NCBI GenBank assembly: GCA_036927565.1
Contig: JAYESD010000003.1
Coordinates: 187,259,499 to 187,323,498, forward strand
Reading direction: 5' to 3'
Source of the DNA: Tuctoria greenei
Taxonomy: Eukaryota; Streptophyta; Magnoliopsida; Poales; Poaceae
Length of the DNA: 64,000 nt
In this document: in pieces, positions 1 through 10,003 of the stretch
Numbering within the stretch: position 1 is the first letter of the stretch
How the letters are laid out: each line of letters starts with the position of its first letter
Position numbers and translations under genes: made by a program
The notes under the pieces: generated by a model
Told to the model about the DNA's origin: nothing
The model's database searches: none
Seen by the model: only the letters and a program-made list of their open reading frames with translations

Positions 1-2528
1 TTGGCGATCCCCGGGTTGTCCGAAGGCGGCTCCGCCCCTGTCTCTCAGCCAAGAGCTGAGGTCATCGGCAAGGGCAAGGAGCTGGCGGAAGAGCCGGAGA
101 GCCGGAAGAGAAAGCTGCGACATGCCGACGGAAGGTCCGTCGGGCTTGCTACCTCCCCCCCAGTTCCCCGTCCTCAGGAAGGAAGATCCTCCGCCGCCGT
201 AGCGGCTGTCCCCGTGGTGGGGTCTTTCCGGAGCGCTACTGTTCCAGCGGTGGGATCCTCCCGGAGTGCGACCGTTCCCGTGGTGGATCCCTCCGGAGGT
301 GCCAGCTCCGGGCACGCGACCCCGGCGCCAGAAGCGGTGAGGGCCTCCAGGTCCAGGAGTTCCTCTCGATCAAGGAGAGCTCCGACCCGGGAAACGCCCA
401 CGGCCGCGGCAAGTCCTGGGAGTCCTCCCGGAGCTCCTACACTGACCGTGGCCAGCCCGGAACGTCCGGGAAAGAGGTTCCGCGCAAGCTGGTGCGTGAG
501 CCTCCCAAGGTAATTTTTCTTGCTTACCTCGATTAACTTTTAATTATAGCATCTGTTTGCTCAATTTCTTCGTTCTTTATCTGCAGCGTTCCTAAGAAGG
601 GGAGTGAAGCTCCGCCCTCAGCCACAGTGTCTGAGGCTGCGAGGGCTTCTGCTCCAGCCCCGGTGCCGCCCCAAGCGGAGGCTGCGACAGCTCTGGCGCC
701 GGCTGTCGTGGTCATGGACCTCGACTCGTCTCCAGAAGTTCCCGTGGTAGCGCCGGACCACGGGATTGAAGATGTGCCAGCGGCACCTGTCCCGGAGGTT
801 GAAGCTCCGGGTCCTGATGCTGCAGAAGTTGAAGCTCCGACTATTGAGTCAGAGGAAGTAGCAGTCCCGGCTTCAGAGCCGGAAAGTGCTGAAGTCCCGG
901 CGGTTGAGCCGGAGGTAGCTGAAGCCCCGGCATGCGAGCCGGAAGTTGAAGTGGTTCCGGCAGTTGAGCCGGTTACTTCCGAAACTCCGGTCGCAGAGCC
1001 GGTAATTATTGGAGCGCTGGCTGCAGAGCCGGTGATTGTTGGAGCGCCGGCCGCAGAGCCGGTGGCTGAAGAGGCGAGGGAGCTTGAGCCTCCCTCAGAA
1101 GAAGTGTCCCGGCCGGAGCCAATGGAGGCGACGACGTCGATGGTACCCGTGGCGAAGCCAGAGTGCCTGAATGAAGTCGCCGGCCCCCAGCCTGAGGGGG
1201 CAAATGAAGACTTGGTGGCGGGACCTTCTTCGGTGGCGACTGAGGCCATCCCGGAGGAGTGCCCTAGCGCTTTGGAAGCTTGGGGTTCCACTCTTGTAGA
1301 GTGGGACCCAATTTTTGTAAGTGAAGACCCGCTGGAACCAGCGGAAGAGACCCCGGCAGGTCCGGAGCCCATCTCTCTGTCGATGTCCATCGACAACGCC
1401 TGCTCCAGTCTACGTCAGGTCCAACTGGCCTTCTTCCACGACAGCAAAGCTCTTGAAGAGGAGCGCCAAACCCTTAGGAGATGGCGTAATCGGCTCCACT
1501 TTGAGACTAAGCTGGCGCAGTCGAGGATTGCGGATGACAAGGAATGGATCAGACGGGAGAAGGTCCACCTGGAGCTCTGGGGTGAGCTGCTGGACGAGAG
1601 GGAGAGCATGACTCACGCCCTCGACGCTCAATCCCGGGAGTTCCATGACCAAGCTAAGGCTGCTAACGACGCGGCCAATGCTCGGTTCGATCAACTCGAG
1701 GCCATCAGCACCGCACTCATCAAGCGCCGAGAGGCACTTGAAGGAAGGGAAAGGCGGCTCGAGGATGAGGAGCAAAAACTCCTGGAGCTACGGGATGACG
1801 TCTTGCGACGGGAGGAAGAGCTCGCCGAGAAAACAGCTCTGGCGGACAAGGGCCTCGAGGAGCGCACTAAAAAATTGGAAGAGCGCTGCCTCGAGGAGGA
1901 GGAGAAGACCTGGGTGCGGGGGCAGGAACTCTATGAGTACAAGTGTGCCCTTGTCGCCCGGGAGAAGAAAATAGAGGCTAGGGAGAAGGACCTGGTCGAC
2001 CGCCGGAACAAGATCCACCTCCGGGAGGAGGAGCTCGGAAGACTTGAGAAGCGGGTTGCTGCGAAGATTCAGCAAAACGCCAAAGAAGTTGAGCGCCTCT
2101 CCCGCGAGAATTCGGAGCTGACGGCGGCCCGGAGATCCCTGGAAGAGATGAAAGGCCTGAGGAAGACGGACTCCCTGCAAATTTGGGAGTTCCTGAGCAA
2201 GGCCGACGATGCGCTGGCGCCGATGGGTTTCAGCCCCGTGCTCCCGGATGATCCGGAGCCGGAGCCGGACCTTGCGTTGCAAGCGTTGAGCGCTGCGGGC
2301 AGCAAGCTCTCCAAGGTGGGCGACGTCATCGCGGACCAGCTGGAGGTTGAGGGGCAATCCCTGGCTAGGAACGTCACAGAGTATGTGTTGACGTGCTACA
2401 CTAGCCGGAACCCTCGATTCCCTCTGGACCCGGTGCTTGAAGGCCCCGTCGAAGGAGAAGGCGAAGCTACCCGAGCCAGCGTGTCGGAGGTCGCCCAGAA
2501 GGTCGCCGAGTTCTTCCATAGGGTCTAG
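1..2528 (+). CDS. Tat#1 antisense accessory gene (aORF), spliced, 5' end outside window
   Basis: The gene runs opposite to pol and consists of exon 1 (1-509, open at the left edge) and exon 2 (587-2528, stop TAG). Joining GT at 510 to AG at 586 keeps the frame (phase 2, Ser codon), giving about 816 residues without a stop. Exon 1 encodes a Ser/Ala/Pro/Arg-rich segment. Exon 2 begins with Glu-Pro-Val repeats, about residues 30-200 of the exon, followed by a long charged coiled coil rich in EERL/REEEL runs and a compact C-terminal region ending in VAEFFHRV. Tat elements are known to carry such antisense genes; the function is not established. The decayed counterpart in Tat#2 (37114-39938) still shows the N-terminal domain of the 'putative gypsy type transposon' family, here lost off the left edge. 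The C-terminal region (SRNPRFPLDPVLEGPVEGEG) has a clear counterpart in Tat#2. Confidence 0.85.
510..586 (+). other. Intron of Tat#1 antisense gene (77 bp, phase 2)
   Basis: The donor is AAG|GTAATTTT and the acceptor is TTTATCTGCAG|C after a T-rich tract. The intron is AT-rich while both flanks are GC-rich. It contains in-frame stops, and removing it joins the two reading frames exactly. Tat#2 has a 70-bp GT-AG intron at the corresponding place. Confidence 0.82.
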
Positions 2529-3752
2529 GACTGTCTCTCTTAGCCTTTACTTGTATCTTCTCTTCTTCCTCAATTTTGTAATCCCTTGTCTCCAGATGTA
2601 ATCTCCGGTCTTCAAATGAAATGAAATCCTCACTTTTTTGCGAATTTCATTTTTTTATCTTCAACATCTTTATCTTCACTTGGCCCCCTGGTAGATGTGC
2701 ACAATTTGATTGTGGACATGTACCAAAAGGATGTTGAGTTTTGTTGAAGACAAATTTGCTTCGAACTCGTATAATTTAGGTCCGAAGTTTTCGATAGTGA
2801 AGGTCCCTTGAAGTCGTCGGAGCTTAGAAGCTCCGGCACTGTCCATCGCCGGAGCTTAGTAGCTCCGGCAATAGCCTCTACCAACACGTTTAGCGTCGAT
2901 AGTTAATACTCCAAGGTGTCGGAGCTTAGTAGCTCCGGCAATGACCCTTGCCATGCCTGGTTTGTTGGCGACAGACCCTAGTGATAGGGTCTTCTCACCA
3001 TCTTTAAGTCAACGCCGACGGTTGACGCCCTGGTGGGAATCGTTCATTTTTCCTGCACACTTAAGCCAAGAAAAATAGTAAAATTCGTTCCTTATCTATA
3101 ACTTCGTCGCGGCTTACGGTTCTCAAGAGAATTTTAAGTTTAACACGATTTTTAGTACGACTGGATGAATTGTCTTTTCTTTTAGATCCAATTGTCCATG
3201 GACCCACCTTACTTTGGCCTGCCGAGATGTAGGTAGAGTGGCGTACTTAGGGTGCTTGACCAGGCTAAGTCGATAGCGCACTCCGGCCCTAGAATGGCTT
3301 GGCGGCTTTCAGGCGAGTTGGCCACAGACGATATTTAAATCTAACAAATCCGACAATTCGACTCGAATCGTACGTAAACCGGTTAAACTAGAATTTCTTA
3401 AGAACTGCACGTTTCTGTTATAGACAAGAAAGAGAAAAATAAAAATGTCGAGCCTATGCAAAAATGAATGCACGTGGAGTCTATTTCACATGAAGATGTC
3501 TTTCATTATAGGTTCGGGGTACAGGGGAAACAAGTACACTCTTAGGGTACAGAACCAGGCTAAGTGTGTTTGGTTTCTCGTTTGACCCAGGGTAGTTAGC
3601 CACACTTCTAGTCCGGAGACTGTATCAAGTGTTGCATGAGCTTTTCAAACCTTTCGGGAAAGGTCCGGCTGCTCTCCCGGAGGAACTACCCGACTCTGTA
3701 CAATGACTCTATAACATACATTTCAAGTTACTTAAGACTCACCTCCGTGGAA
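2529..3752. other. Tat#1 spacer between convergent pol and antisense gene
   Basis: This region is non-coding. The sense polyprotein (minus) and the antisense gene (plus) end here facing each other. It is AT-rich relative to the genes and holds the hairpin repeats at 2818-2940. Probable 3' UTR of the antisense gene lies just after 2528; no single poly(A) signal stands out. Confidence 0.7.
2818..2940. repeat. Three copies of a palindromic CGGAGCTTAGTAGCTCCG repeat
   Basis: Copies are at about 2818-2838, 2849-2870 and 2918-2940. Each is an inverted repeat with arms CGGAGCT / AGCTCCG and a 4-base loop (TAGT or TAGA), followed by GCA. The same AGCTCCGG core recurs in the U3 of this element's LTR at 10252-10425. 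Confidence 0.85.
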
Positions 3753-6700
3753 TTAAGTGTAAAACTTACGGAGGTGCTCGATGTTCCAAGGATTTGGGAG
3801 AGGTGTCCCATCCTCGGTAGCCAAGCGAACGCTTCCGGGACGGGATACTTTGATCACTCGAAAGGGCCCTTCCCAGCCGGGGGAGAGTTTGTTTTGCCCT
3901 TCTCTGGATAGTATTCTCCGTAGCACCAGATCGCCTTCCTCGAGCTGTCGGTTGTGTACATGCCGCTGGTGATAGCGCCGTAGAGCTTGGCGATATCGGG
4001 CGTTCTGAACAGCTGCTTGGCACCTTCCCTCCTCGAGGAGGTCTAGGTCTTCGCGCCGGAGCTGGTCCTCCGCGGCTTCGTCGAAGGTCCGGACCCGGAG
4101 GGAACCCAAGGTGATTTCCGGAGGAAGGATCGCTTCTGCTCCGTACACCAGGAAGAAAGGTGTTTCTCCGGTTGCCCGACTTGGAGAAGTCCTGTTGGCC
4201 CATAGAGTGGGCGGAAGCTCTTCGATCCAATTGGCTCCGTGCTTTTTCAAACGCTCATAAGTGCGTGTTTTGAGTCCTTTAAGGATCTCTGCATTTGCTC
4301 TCTCGGCTTGTCCATTGCTGGCAGGATGAGCTACGGAAGCGTAGCAAACTTGTATGCCGAGGTCTTCGCAATATCCTTGAAACGCGGAGCTGGTGAATTG
4401 AGTCCCATTATCAGTGATGATCTTATTTGGGACTCCGAATCTGCTCACGATAGATTGTAGAAAATTGATTGCAGATTGTTTGTTGATCGTCACAACAGGA
4501 GTAGCTTCCGGCCACTTGGTGAACTTGTCGATGGCGACGTACAGGAACTTGTAACCTTCGACGGCTCTTGGGACGGGTCCCAAGATGTCCATCCCCCACA
4601 CAGCGAAAGGCCATGTAGGAGGTATCATTTGTAAGGACTGAGCAGGTGTATGAATTTGCTTTGCATGAAATTGGCATGCTTTGCATTTCTTCACTAGCTC
4701 AGTGGCATCCTGGAGCGCTGTAGGCCAGTAGAAACCGTGCCGAAAGGCTTTTCCGACCAGCGTGCGGGAAGATGCGTGGTTCCCACACTCGCCTCCATGG
4801 ATTTCTGCGAGGAGTTCACAGCCTTCTATCCTTGTGATGCACCGCATTAGGATGCCGTTAGCACCGCGCCGGTAAAGATCCCCTTCTACCAACGTGTATC
4901 TTTTAGCCAATCTGACTACCCGGTCAGCGGATACATCATCGTCAGGAAGGATGTTGTCTTTCAAGTAGCTCCGGATCTCCGAGATCCATGCATCGGAACT
5001 AACTTGAGCATTTGAGTCTTGCGTGCTGGGTTGCTCGGAGCTTCCGGCAGCACCTACGACCCTTGATGGCTGCCATGGTAACAGGGCCATCGGGACCGTC
5101 AGCTTCGAGATGCTGATCTCGCCCCCTTCGTTCAGTTCGGCAGGCTGAACTGTGGGTTTTGACAACCTCCGGACAAAGGTTCCGTCAGGAGCCGGAGCTC
5201 CAGTTGACGCCTTGGTCGAGAGTTCGTCAGCTTCAGCGTTGTGAGCACGCTGAACATGGTGAAGGTCTAGGACTTCGAAGTCCTTCTGAAGCCTCTGGAC
5301 TTCAAGGAGGTAAGCAGCCAGCTGGAGATTGTTGCAGGAGCATTCACCCTTCACCTGCTTGATGACAAGTTGTGAATCTCCTTTGACCAGCAACTGCTTG
5401 ACACCATATGATAGTGCCACCTTTAGTCCATAGATAAGTGCTTCGTACTCCGCCATGTTGTTGGTTGCCTTGAAGTCAAGGCGTACCATGTATTTCACCT
5501 TCTCCCCGGTTGGTGCGAGGAGAAGGATTCCAGCTCCGGCTCCCTGCTTCTGCATGGAGCCGTCGAAGTAAAGGGTCCAGTGAGGCTTAGTGAAGGTTGG
5601 AACTTGAGGTTCCGTCTTCTGCTCGCTGGGGCCCCCAGGGTTTAATGGAGAGGGAGTCCATTCTGCCACGAAATCTGCCAACACTTGACTCTTGATTGCT
5701 TGTCTCGGAATGAATTCAAGATCGAATTCAGCCAATTCCGCTGCCCACTTTGCAATATTCCCAGTTGAATTGGGATTATGCAGGATCGCTCGAAGTGGAT
5801 ATGAGGTCACCACCGAGACTTTGTGAGCTTGGAAATAGTGTCGAAGCTTCCTTGAGGCAATAAGAACTGCATAAAGCAGTTTATGCACCTCTAGGTATCG
5901 AGTCTTGGCATCATGTAACACTTCACTGATGAAGTATACCGGGCGTTGAATGGTCCGGACCCTCCCGGAGGGGTCAGGAGCTTCCTCTTCATTGATCCGG
6001 ACCCTCTCGGAGGGGTCCAGACTCTCTTCGGGGACCTCCGGGTTCTGGATGGAGGAACCCGGAGCTTCTTCAGGAATGACCTGGATCCTCTCGGAGGGAT
6101 CCAGGTCCTCTGAAGTGGCTTCTTGTGGGTTCAAGTCTGGGAGCTGGGACCCAGACTCGCTTTCAGGAACCTCCGGACCCTCCCGAAGGGGTCTGGATTC
6201 CTGAGTATTGGGTAGTTCCGGTCTCTCCGCAACCAGAACCATACTGACGACTTCGTCAGCAGCTGAAATGTAAAGCAATAAAGGCTCACCAGGGTTCGGA
6301 GCTACCAAGACTGGTAGGGTGGTGAGGAACTGTTTCAGCTCCTGGAATGCCTTCTCTGCTTCTTCAGACCATTGGAATGGTCCGGACTTCCTCAGCAACT
6401 TGAAGAAGGGAAGTGCCCTCTCCGCCAGTCTTGAAATGAACCGGCTGAGGGCTGCTAGACATCCAGTTAATTTTTGGACGTCTTTGATGCGGGTTGGTGG
6501 CCGCATGTCTTCAATGGCTTTTATCTTCGCCGGATTAGCCTCTATGCCCCGGTGACTTACCAGGAAACCAAGAAGCTTTCCGGAACTAACCCCGAATACG
6601 CACTTGTCTGGGTTTAGCTTCGTGCGGGTGGCCCGCAGCTTGTCGAAGACAGCCTGCAAGGTGTCCAAGAGGGACTCCTTGTTCTTAACTTTGACCACGA

Positions 6701-7295
6701 TGTCATCGACGTACACTTCCACTATGTCTCTGATGAGTTCTTCGAAAGTTTTGTACATAGCTCGTACAAAAGTTGAAGCTGCATTCTTGAGACCAAAAGG
6801 CATGGCTGTGTAACAATACAATCCATCCACTGTGATGAATGAAGTATGTTCTTCATCTTCCCTAGACATCCTGATTTGATGATATCCAGAATATGCGTCT
6901 AGAAAACACAGTAACTCACACCCGGAGGTGGAATCCACTATCTGGTCTATTCTAGGTAGTGGGAATGGATCTTTTGGACATGCCTTATTCAGTGTGGTGT
7001 AGTCGATGCACATCCGAAGTTTCCCGCTGGCCTTAGGCACAACGACTGGGTTTGCCAGCCATTTTGGATGGTAAACTTCTCGGATGAATCTGGCTTCGAG
7101 CAACTTCTTCACTTCTTGTCGGATGAAGTTCTGTCGCTCCACAGATTGCTTCCGAGGTTTCTGATGCACAGGCCGAGCGTCGGGGTAAATCTTCAGATTG
7201 TGCTCAATCACTTCCCTGGGGATCCCAGGCATTTGTGACGGTTGCCAAGCAAACACGTCAACGTTAGCCCGGAGGAAAGTGATGAGCGCGAGTTC
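3753..7295 (-). CDS. pol: Tat#1 pol: RT, RNase H, archaeal RNase H, integrase
   Basis: The frame is open from just after the TAG at 7296-7298; the first Met is at 7256 and numbering is from it. Reverse transcriptase spans about residues 20-290, with LDAYSG near 120 and the catalytic YVDD near 182-185. RNase H 1 follows (about 300-545), interrupted by a repeat-built linker (about 345-437). A second, archaeal-type RNase H lies at about 570-680, with DG at 574, MAEYEAL near 613 and KGDSQL near 637, the dual-RNase H mark of Tat elements. Integrase carries an HHCC zinc site (about 820-862) and D890, D949 and E985, a D,D(35)E triad. The protein ends LRKFYT. It would copy the element's RNA into cDNA and insert it. 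All visible catalytic residues are present. It must be made by reading through the upstream stops, or the copy is dead. Confidence 0.93.
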   Translation of the reverse strand, partial: ELALITFLRANVDVFAWQPSQMPGIPREVIEHNLKIYPDARPVHQKPRKQSVERQNFIRQEVKKLLEARFIREVYHPKWLANPVVVPKASGKLRMCIDYTTLNKACPKDPFPLPRIDQIVDSTSGCELLCFLDAYSGYHQIRMSREDEEHTSFITVDGLYCYTAMPFGLKNAASTFVRAMYKTFEELIRDIVEVYVDDIVVKVKNKESLLDTLQAVFDKLRATRTKLNPDKCVFGVSSGKLLGFLVSHRGIEANPAKIKAIEDMRPPTRIKDVQKLTGCLAALSRFISRLAERALPFFKLLRKSGPFQWSEEAEKAFQELKQFLTTLPVLVAPNPGEPLLLYISAADEVVSMVLVAERPELPNTQESRPLREGPEVPESESGSQLPDLNPQEATSEDLDPSERIQVIPEEAPGSSIQNPEVPEESLDPSERVRINEEEAPDPSGRVRTIQRPVYFISEVLHDAKTRYLEVHKLLYAVLIASRKLRHYFQAHKVSVVTSYPLRAILHNPNSTGNIAKWAAELAEFDLEFIPRQAIKSQVLADFVAEWTPSPLNPGGPSEQKTEPQVPTFTKPHWTLYFDGSMQKQGAGAGILLLAPTGEKVKYMVRLDFKATNNMAEYEALIYGLKVALSYGVKQLLVKGDSQLVIKQVKGECSCNNLQLAAYLLEVQRLQKDFEVLDLHHVQRAHNAEADELSTKASTGAPAPDGTFVRRLSKPTVQPAELNEGGEISISKLTVPMALLPWQPSRVVGAAGSSEQPSTQDSNAQVSSDAWISEIRSYLKDNILPDDDVSADRVVRLAKRYTLVEGDLYRRGANGILMRCITRIEGCELLAEIHGGECGNHASSRTLVGKAFRHGFYWPTALQDATELVKKCKACQFHAKQIHTPAQSLQMIPPTWPFAVWGMDILGPVPRAVEGYKFLYVAIDKFTKWPEATPVVTINKQSAINFLQSIVSRFGVPNKIITDNGTQFTSSAFQGYCEDLGIQVCYASVAHPASNGQAERANAEILKGLKTRTYERLKKHGANWIEELPPTLWANRTSPSRATGETPFFLVYGAEAILPPEITLGSLRVRTFDEAAEDQLRREDLDLLEEGRCQAAVQNARYRQALRRYHQRHVHNRQLEEGDLVLRRILSREGQNKLSPGWEGPFRVIKVSRPGSVRLATEDGTPLPNPWNIEHLRKFYT
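5946..6224 (-). repeat. Repeat-built acidic linker inside Tat#1 RNase H 1
   Basis: About 93 residues separate LVAERPE from TIQRPVYF, which are normally close together in RNase H of this family. The linker is acidic and Pro-rich and repeats DPSERIQV / DPSERVRI / DPSGRVRT followed by EEAP. In DNA the repeat unit contains the near-palindrome GGACCCTCnCGGAGGGGTCC (for example near 5956, 5998, 6080 and 6176). Tat#2 has an unrelated repeat at the same site (19584-19770). Confidence 0.8.
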
Positions 7296-7793
7296 CTATT
7301 TGTCGTTCAAGCCACCCGATATGCGGGTAGTTTGAGTGACATCGGAACCAATTTGGACGACTTTGACGGGAATGTCAGTGTCGCCGCTTGGCTGCACACG
7401 GGGTGCAGAGGTCGAGCCTTGTTGACGAATGCTCGGAGGTTGTGGAGCTTGCTTCTGTCTGGAGTCCTCCTCTTGCGCTGTGGTGAGTGCGTGGAGTTCC
7501 TCCAGAGCAGTTACTCCGGCAGTGCGATCTCCGCGGATCCGGAGAACGCCTACTGGTGTTGGCATCTTCAACACCAGGTATCCATAATGAGCAGCTGCCA
7601 TGAATTTGTACAAGGCAGGTCTACCCAAGATGACGTTGAATGGTAAGTTGATCTGAGCGACGTCGAAGACCAACTTCTCGGTGCGATACTTCTCCCGGGT
7701 CCCGAAGGTAACGGGGAGAGTAATAGCTCCGAGTGGAGTAATGGCCCCCGGACCTACTCCGGAGAAAGGTCGAGAGGGCTGGAGGTCCGAAGG
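7296..7793 (-). pseudogene. Tat#1 protease C-terminal part and PR-RT linker, between two in-frame stops
   Basis: The same frame continues from gag after TGA (7794-7796) and ends at TAG (7296-7298). It contains the protease C-terminal motif NVILGRPALYKF, matching the DGGSGLN active-site segment that lies at the end of the upstream open frame. The linker after it is Gln/Pro-rich. There is no frameshift, only the two stop codons, which split the protease from its active site. Confidence 0.82.
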
Positions 7794-9713
7794 TCAGAGC
7801 TGAAGCTTAGTGAAAGCTTCAAAGCTGATGAGGTTAAGCCCCGAACCTCCGTCTACCATGACATGATGGAGCTGGATGTTGTTGATGGTGGGAGATACCA
7901 TCAAGGGTAATTGGCCAGCTCCGACCATGCTTTGAGGACAGTCTGAAGCATCAAAAGTGATGGGTGTGTCCATCCACTTTCGATGTGGCTCCGGTCTAAC
8001 TGTAGGAGCTACAGCAGCCATATCCCGTCGCATAGTCTTGATGACACGACGAGAAGTGATGTCCCATGATCCACCAAAGATGGTGTTCATGGTTTTCCGA
8101 CGCTCGTTGTCGGAGACGTCGGAGTCATCGTTGACGGAGGTGTAGACGGCTTTTAGGACCTTTTTGGGGTCCTGAAACCCTAACTCCTCTTCAGCCGGAG
8201 CTTCGTCAACCTTCTGTTTCCCCTCCCTCTGTCGGAAAGGAGACCCTTCCCGGCGCTTGCTGTAGCGCTCGACAAGGTTTTGGACCTCCCGGCAGTCCTC
8301 CAGTCTGTGGCTCCCCGTTTTGTCAATGGGGCACCACATCTTGGATTTGCCGCCGTCTTCAGAAGACGGTCGAGGTCGCTTCTCGGGGCGTGGCCCCCGG
8401 CCACCAGGAGTTGCAGTGGCTGCAACGTTGGATGTGCCGGCCGACGGCTTCTTCTTACCGTTGGTCTTCTTTTTCTTCTTGCTACTCCCGGAGGTAGCGG
8501 CTTCTTCTTTGGAGGATTTTTTATGATCCTCCAAGGCTGGTTTGGAGTGCATTTCACGGCCCTCCGCAGCTCTAGCACATTTGTCTGCCAAGCTGAAGAG
8601 CTCCGTGACGCTGGTGATCTCTTTGATCGCCAGCTTCTCCAACATCTTCTTGTCTCGCACACCCTGTCTGAATGCCACAATGACAGAAGCGCTTGAGATA
8701 GAAGGGATTGTGTTACCTACCTGAGAGAATCTCTGGATGAATGACCACAAAGATTCTCCTCCTTTTTGCACGACCGCAAAAAGGTCTAGTTCAGTGCCCG
8801 GTCGGGTGTATGAACTCCCGAAATTGGCAGTGAACTGACGGCACAGCTCCTCCCAACTGTTGATAGAGTTGGGTGGAAGGCTCATAAACCAGGACCTGGC
8901 GGTCCCAGTTAAAGCCACTGGAAAGTAATTGGCCATTACGGCCTCGTTTCCTCCAGCTGCTAGGATCGCAGTGGAGTATATCTGCAGAAATTCTACGGGA
9001 TTGACAGTCCCGTCGAATTTTTCCGGCAAGTGTGGCCGGAACTTCTGTGGCCATCTAACCATGCGCAGGTGCATGGCTAGGGCGGAACAGGCTCCTCCTA
9101 CTCCTTCCAGAGTAGAAAGGTCTTGTGCATCTCGTCTTTCTCGAGCTCGCTCGATGTGGACACGGCCATCCTGTTGACGGTATCGGCGATCAAGCTCCGC
9201 CCGGAGGTCATGTGTCGAAAGCCGAGATGCGGTATGGGTGCGTCGTGCCCCAGAGGGCAACGACGTCACTTGCTGTGACGCAGCTCGTCTTCGGTTGTTG
9301 TAGACATGCGGACCAAGTCTTCCAGACAACGTCCGTCGCTGCAACGGGGCCCGCCCTGAAGGAGGTGGACCCTGGTTGTTGAGGCGTTCGACCGCTGCTG
9401 CGACCAAATGCTCAACATCAGCCCTCCATTGCTCCATGGCACCTTGAGATGCATCCGGAGGTGGTGGTCGCTGGAGAAGAGCACGCGCTGCATGAAGCGC
9501 ATGTTCTGGGTTGTCACGACTTGCCGGCGCAGAATGTGACGCCGGTGCACCATCATGTTGTCCGGCATGTCTTGCCGGAGAAGATGGTGGTGGTGGGAGT
9601 ATGACTCCTGCTGGTGCTGAGGCTCCTGCCGGTGGCTGCATGTTGGAGGGATTGCCTCCGACAGCCTGAGCAGCAGGTTGCCCGTTGGATGATCCAGCCG
9701 CATAATTCACCAT
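7794..9713 (-). CDS. gag: Tat#1 gag with protease active-site region
   Basis: The first ATG after the PBS is at 9713 (MVNYAAGSS); the frame stays open further up into the LTR, but those codons lie in the PBS and LTR. The 639-residue product has a Pro/Ala-rich N-terminus. A retrotransposon gag domain follows at about residues 225-380 (FDGTVNPVEFLQIYSTAIL, then ALTGTARSWFMSLP). Next come a Lys-rich segment and a single zinc-knuckle-like motif, CPIDKTGSHRLEDC, which lacks one Cys compared with CCHC. The last residues hold the protease active site DGGSGLN. Gag packages element RNA into virus-like particles. The open frame ends at TGA immediately after FTKLQL. Confidence 0.9.
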   Translation of the reverse strand: MVNYAAGSSNGQPAAQAVGGNPSNMQPPAGASAPAGVILPPPPSSPARHAGQHDGAPASHSAPASRDNPEHALHAARALLQRPPPPDASQGAMEQWRADVEHLVAAAVERLNNQGPPPSGRAPLQRRTLSGRLGPHVYNNRRRAASQQVTSLPSGARRTHTASRLSTHDLRAELDRRYRQQDGRVHIERARERRDAQDLSTLEGVGGACSALAMHLRMVRWPQKFRPHLPEKFDGTVNPVEFLQIYSTAILAAGGNEAVMANYFPVALTGTARSWFMSLPPNSINSWEELCRQFTANFGSSYTRPGTELDLFAVVQKGGESLWSFIQRFSQVGNTIPSISSASVIVAFRQGVRDKKMLEKLAIKEITSVTELFSLADKCARAAEGREMHSKPALEDHKKSSKEEAATSGSSKKKKKTNGKKKPSAGTSNVAATATPGGRGPRPEKRPRPSSEDGGKSKMWCPIDKTGSHRLEDCREVQNLVERYSKRREGSPFRQREGKQKVDEAPAEEELGFQDPKKVLKAVYTSVNDDSDVSDNERRKTMNTIFGGSWDITSRRVIKTMRRDMAAVAPTVRPEPHRKWMDTPITFDASDCPQSMVGAGQLPLMVSPTINNIQLHHVMVDGGSGLNLISFEAFTKLQL

Positions 9714-9732
9714 TCTTGAAGATCTCAGGCGC

Positions 9733-9750
9733 CCCTTCCTGGCGCGCCAA
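9733..9750 (-). other. Tat#1 primer-binding site
   Basis: On the minus strand, TTGGCGCGCCAGGAAGGGGC begins one base after the LTR end GTCGACA. This GC-rich PBS form is typical of Tat-type elements, as opposed to the iMet-tRNA PBS of the copia and Tekay elements in this window. The tRNA was not assigned. Confidence 0.8.
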
Positions 9751-9996
9751 CTGTCGACTGTTGGAGTCGGCAGATCCCCTGACACTACGAAAGTGTTGAA
9801 GGAGTTTGTGGTTCGGTTTGGGCGCGCGGAGACTCAAGAAGGTGAAACGCGATTGGACACGAGTGACACAGTGGTTTACGTGGTTCGGGCCGCCTGAGCG
9901 TAATACCCTACTCCACGGGTGTGTGTGTGTGTTGTATTAACTTGTGAACTTCAGAGCGTTCGAGAGTTCTCTCTCCGTGTATCGTCGGTTTGTCCT

Positions 9997-10003
9997 TTTA
10001 TAG
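9997..10003 (-). promoter_or_regulatory. TATA box of Tat#1 LTR
   Basis: TATAAAA on the minus strand in the middle of the LTR, about 250 bases from its inner end. The Tat#2 LTR has TATAAAAGG at the equivalent place (about 41244), also followed by an AC repeat. Confidence 0.65.

Noticed and set aside
533..1396. Minus-strand Ser/Ala/Gly-rich frame of 287 residues
   Set aside because: Shadow of the Glu-Pro-Val repeats of the spliced antisense gene on the plus strand; composition only, no domain.
1788..2519. Minus-strand Leu-rich frame of 243 residues
   Set aside because: Complement of the coiled-coil coding sequence (GAG/CTC codons); a shadow.
9714..9785. Upstream extension of Tat#1 gag
   Set aside because: The open frame continues into the PBS and LTR end, which are not expected to be coding; the ATG at 9713 is preferred.
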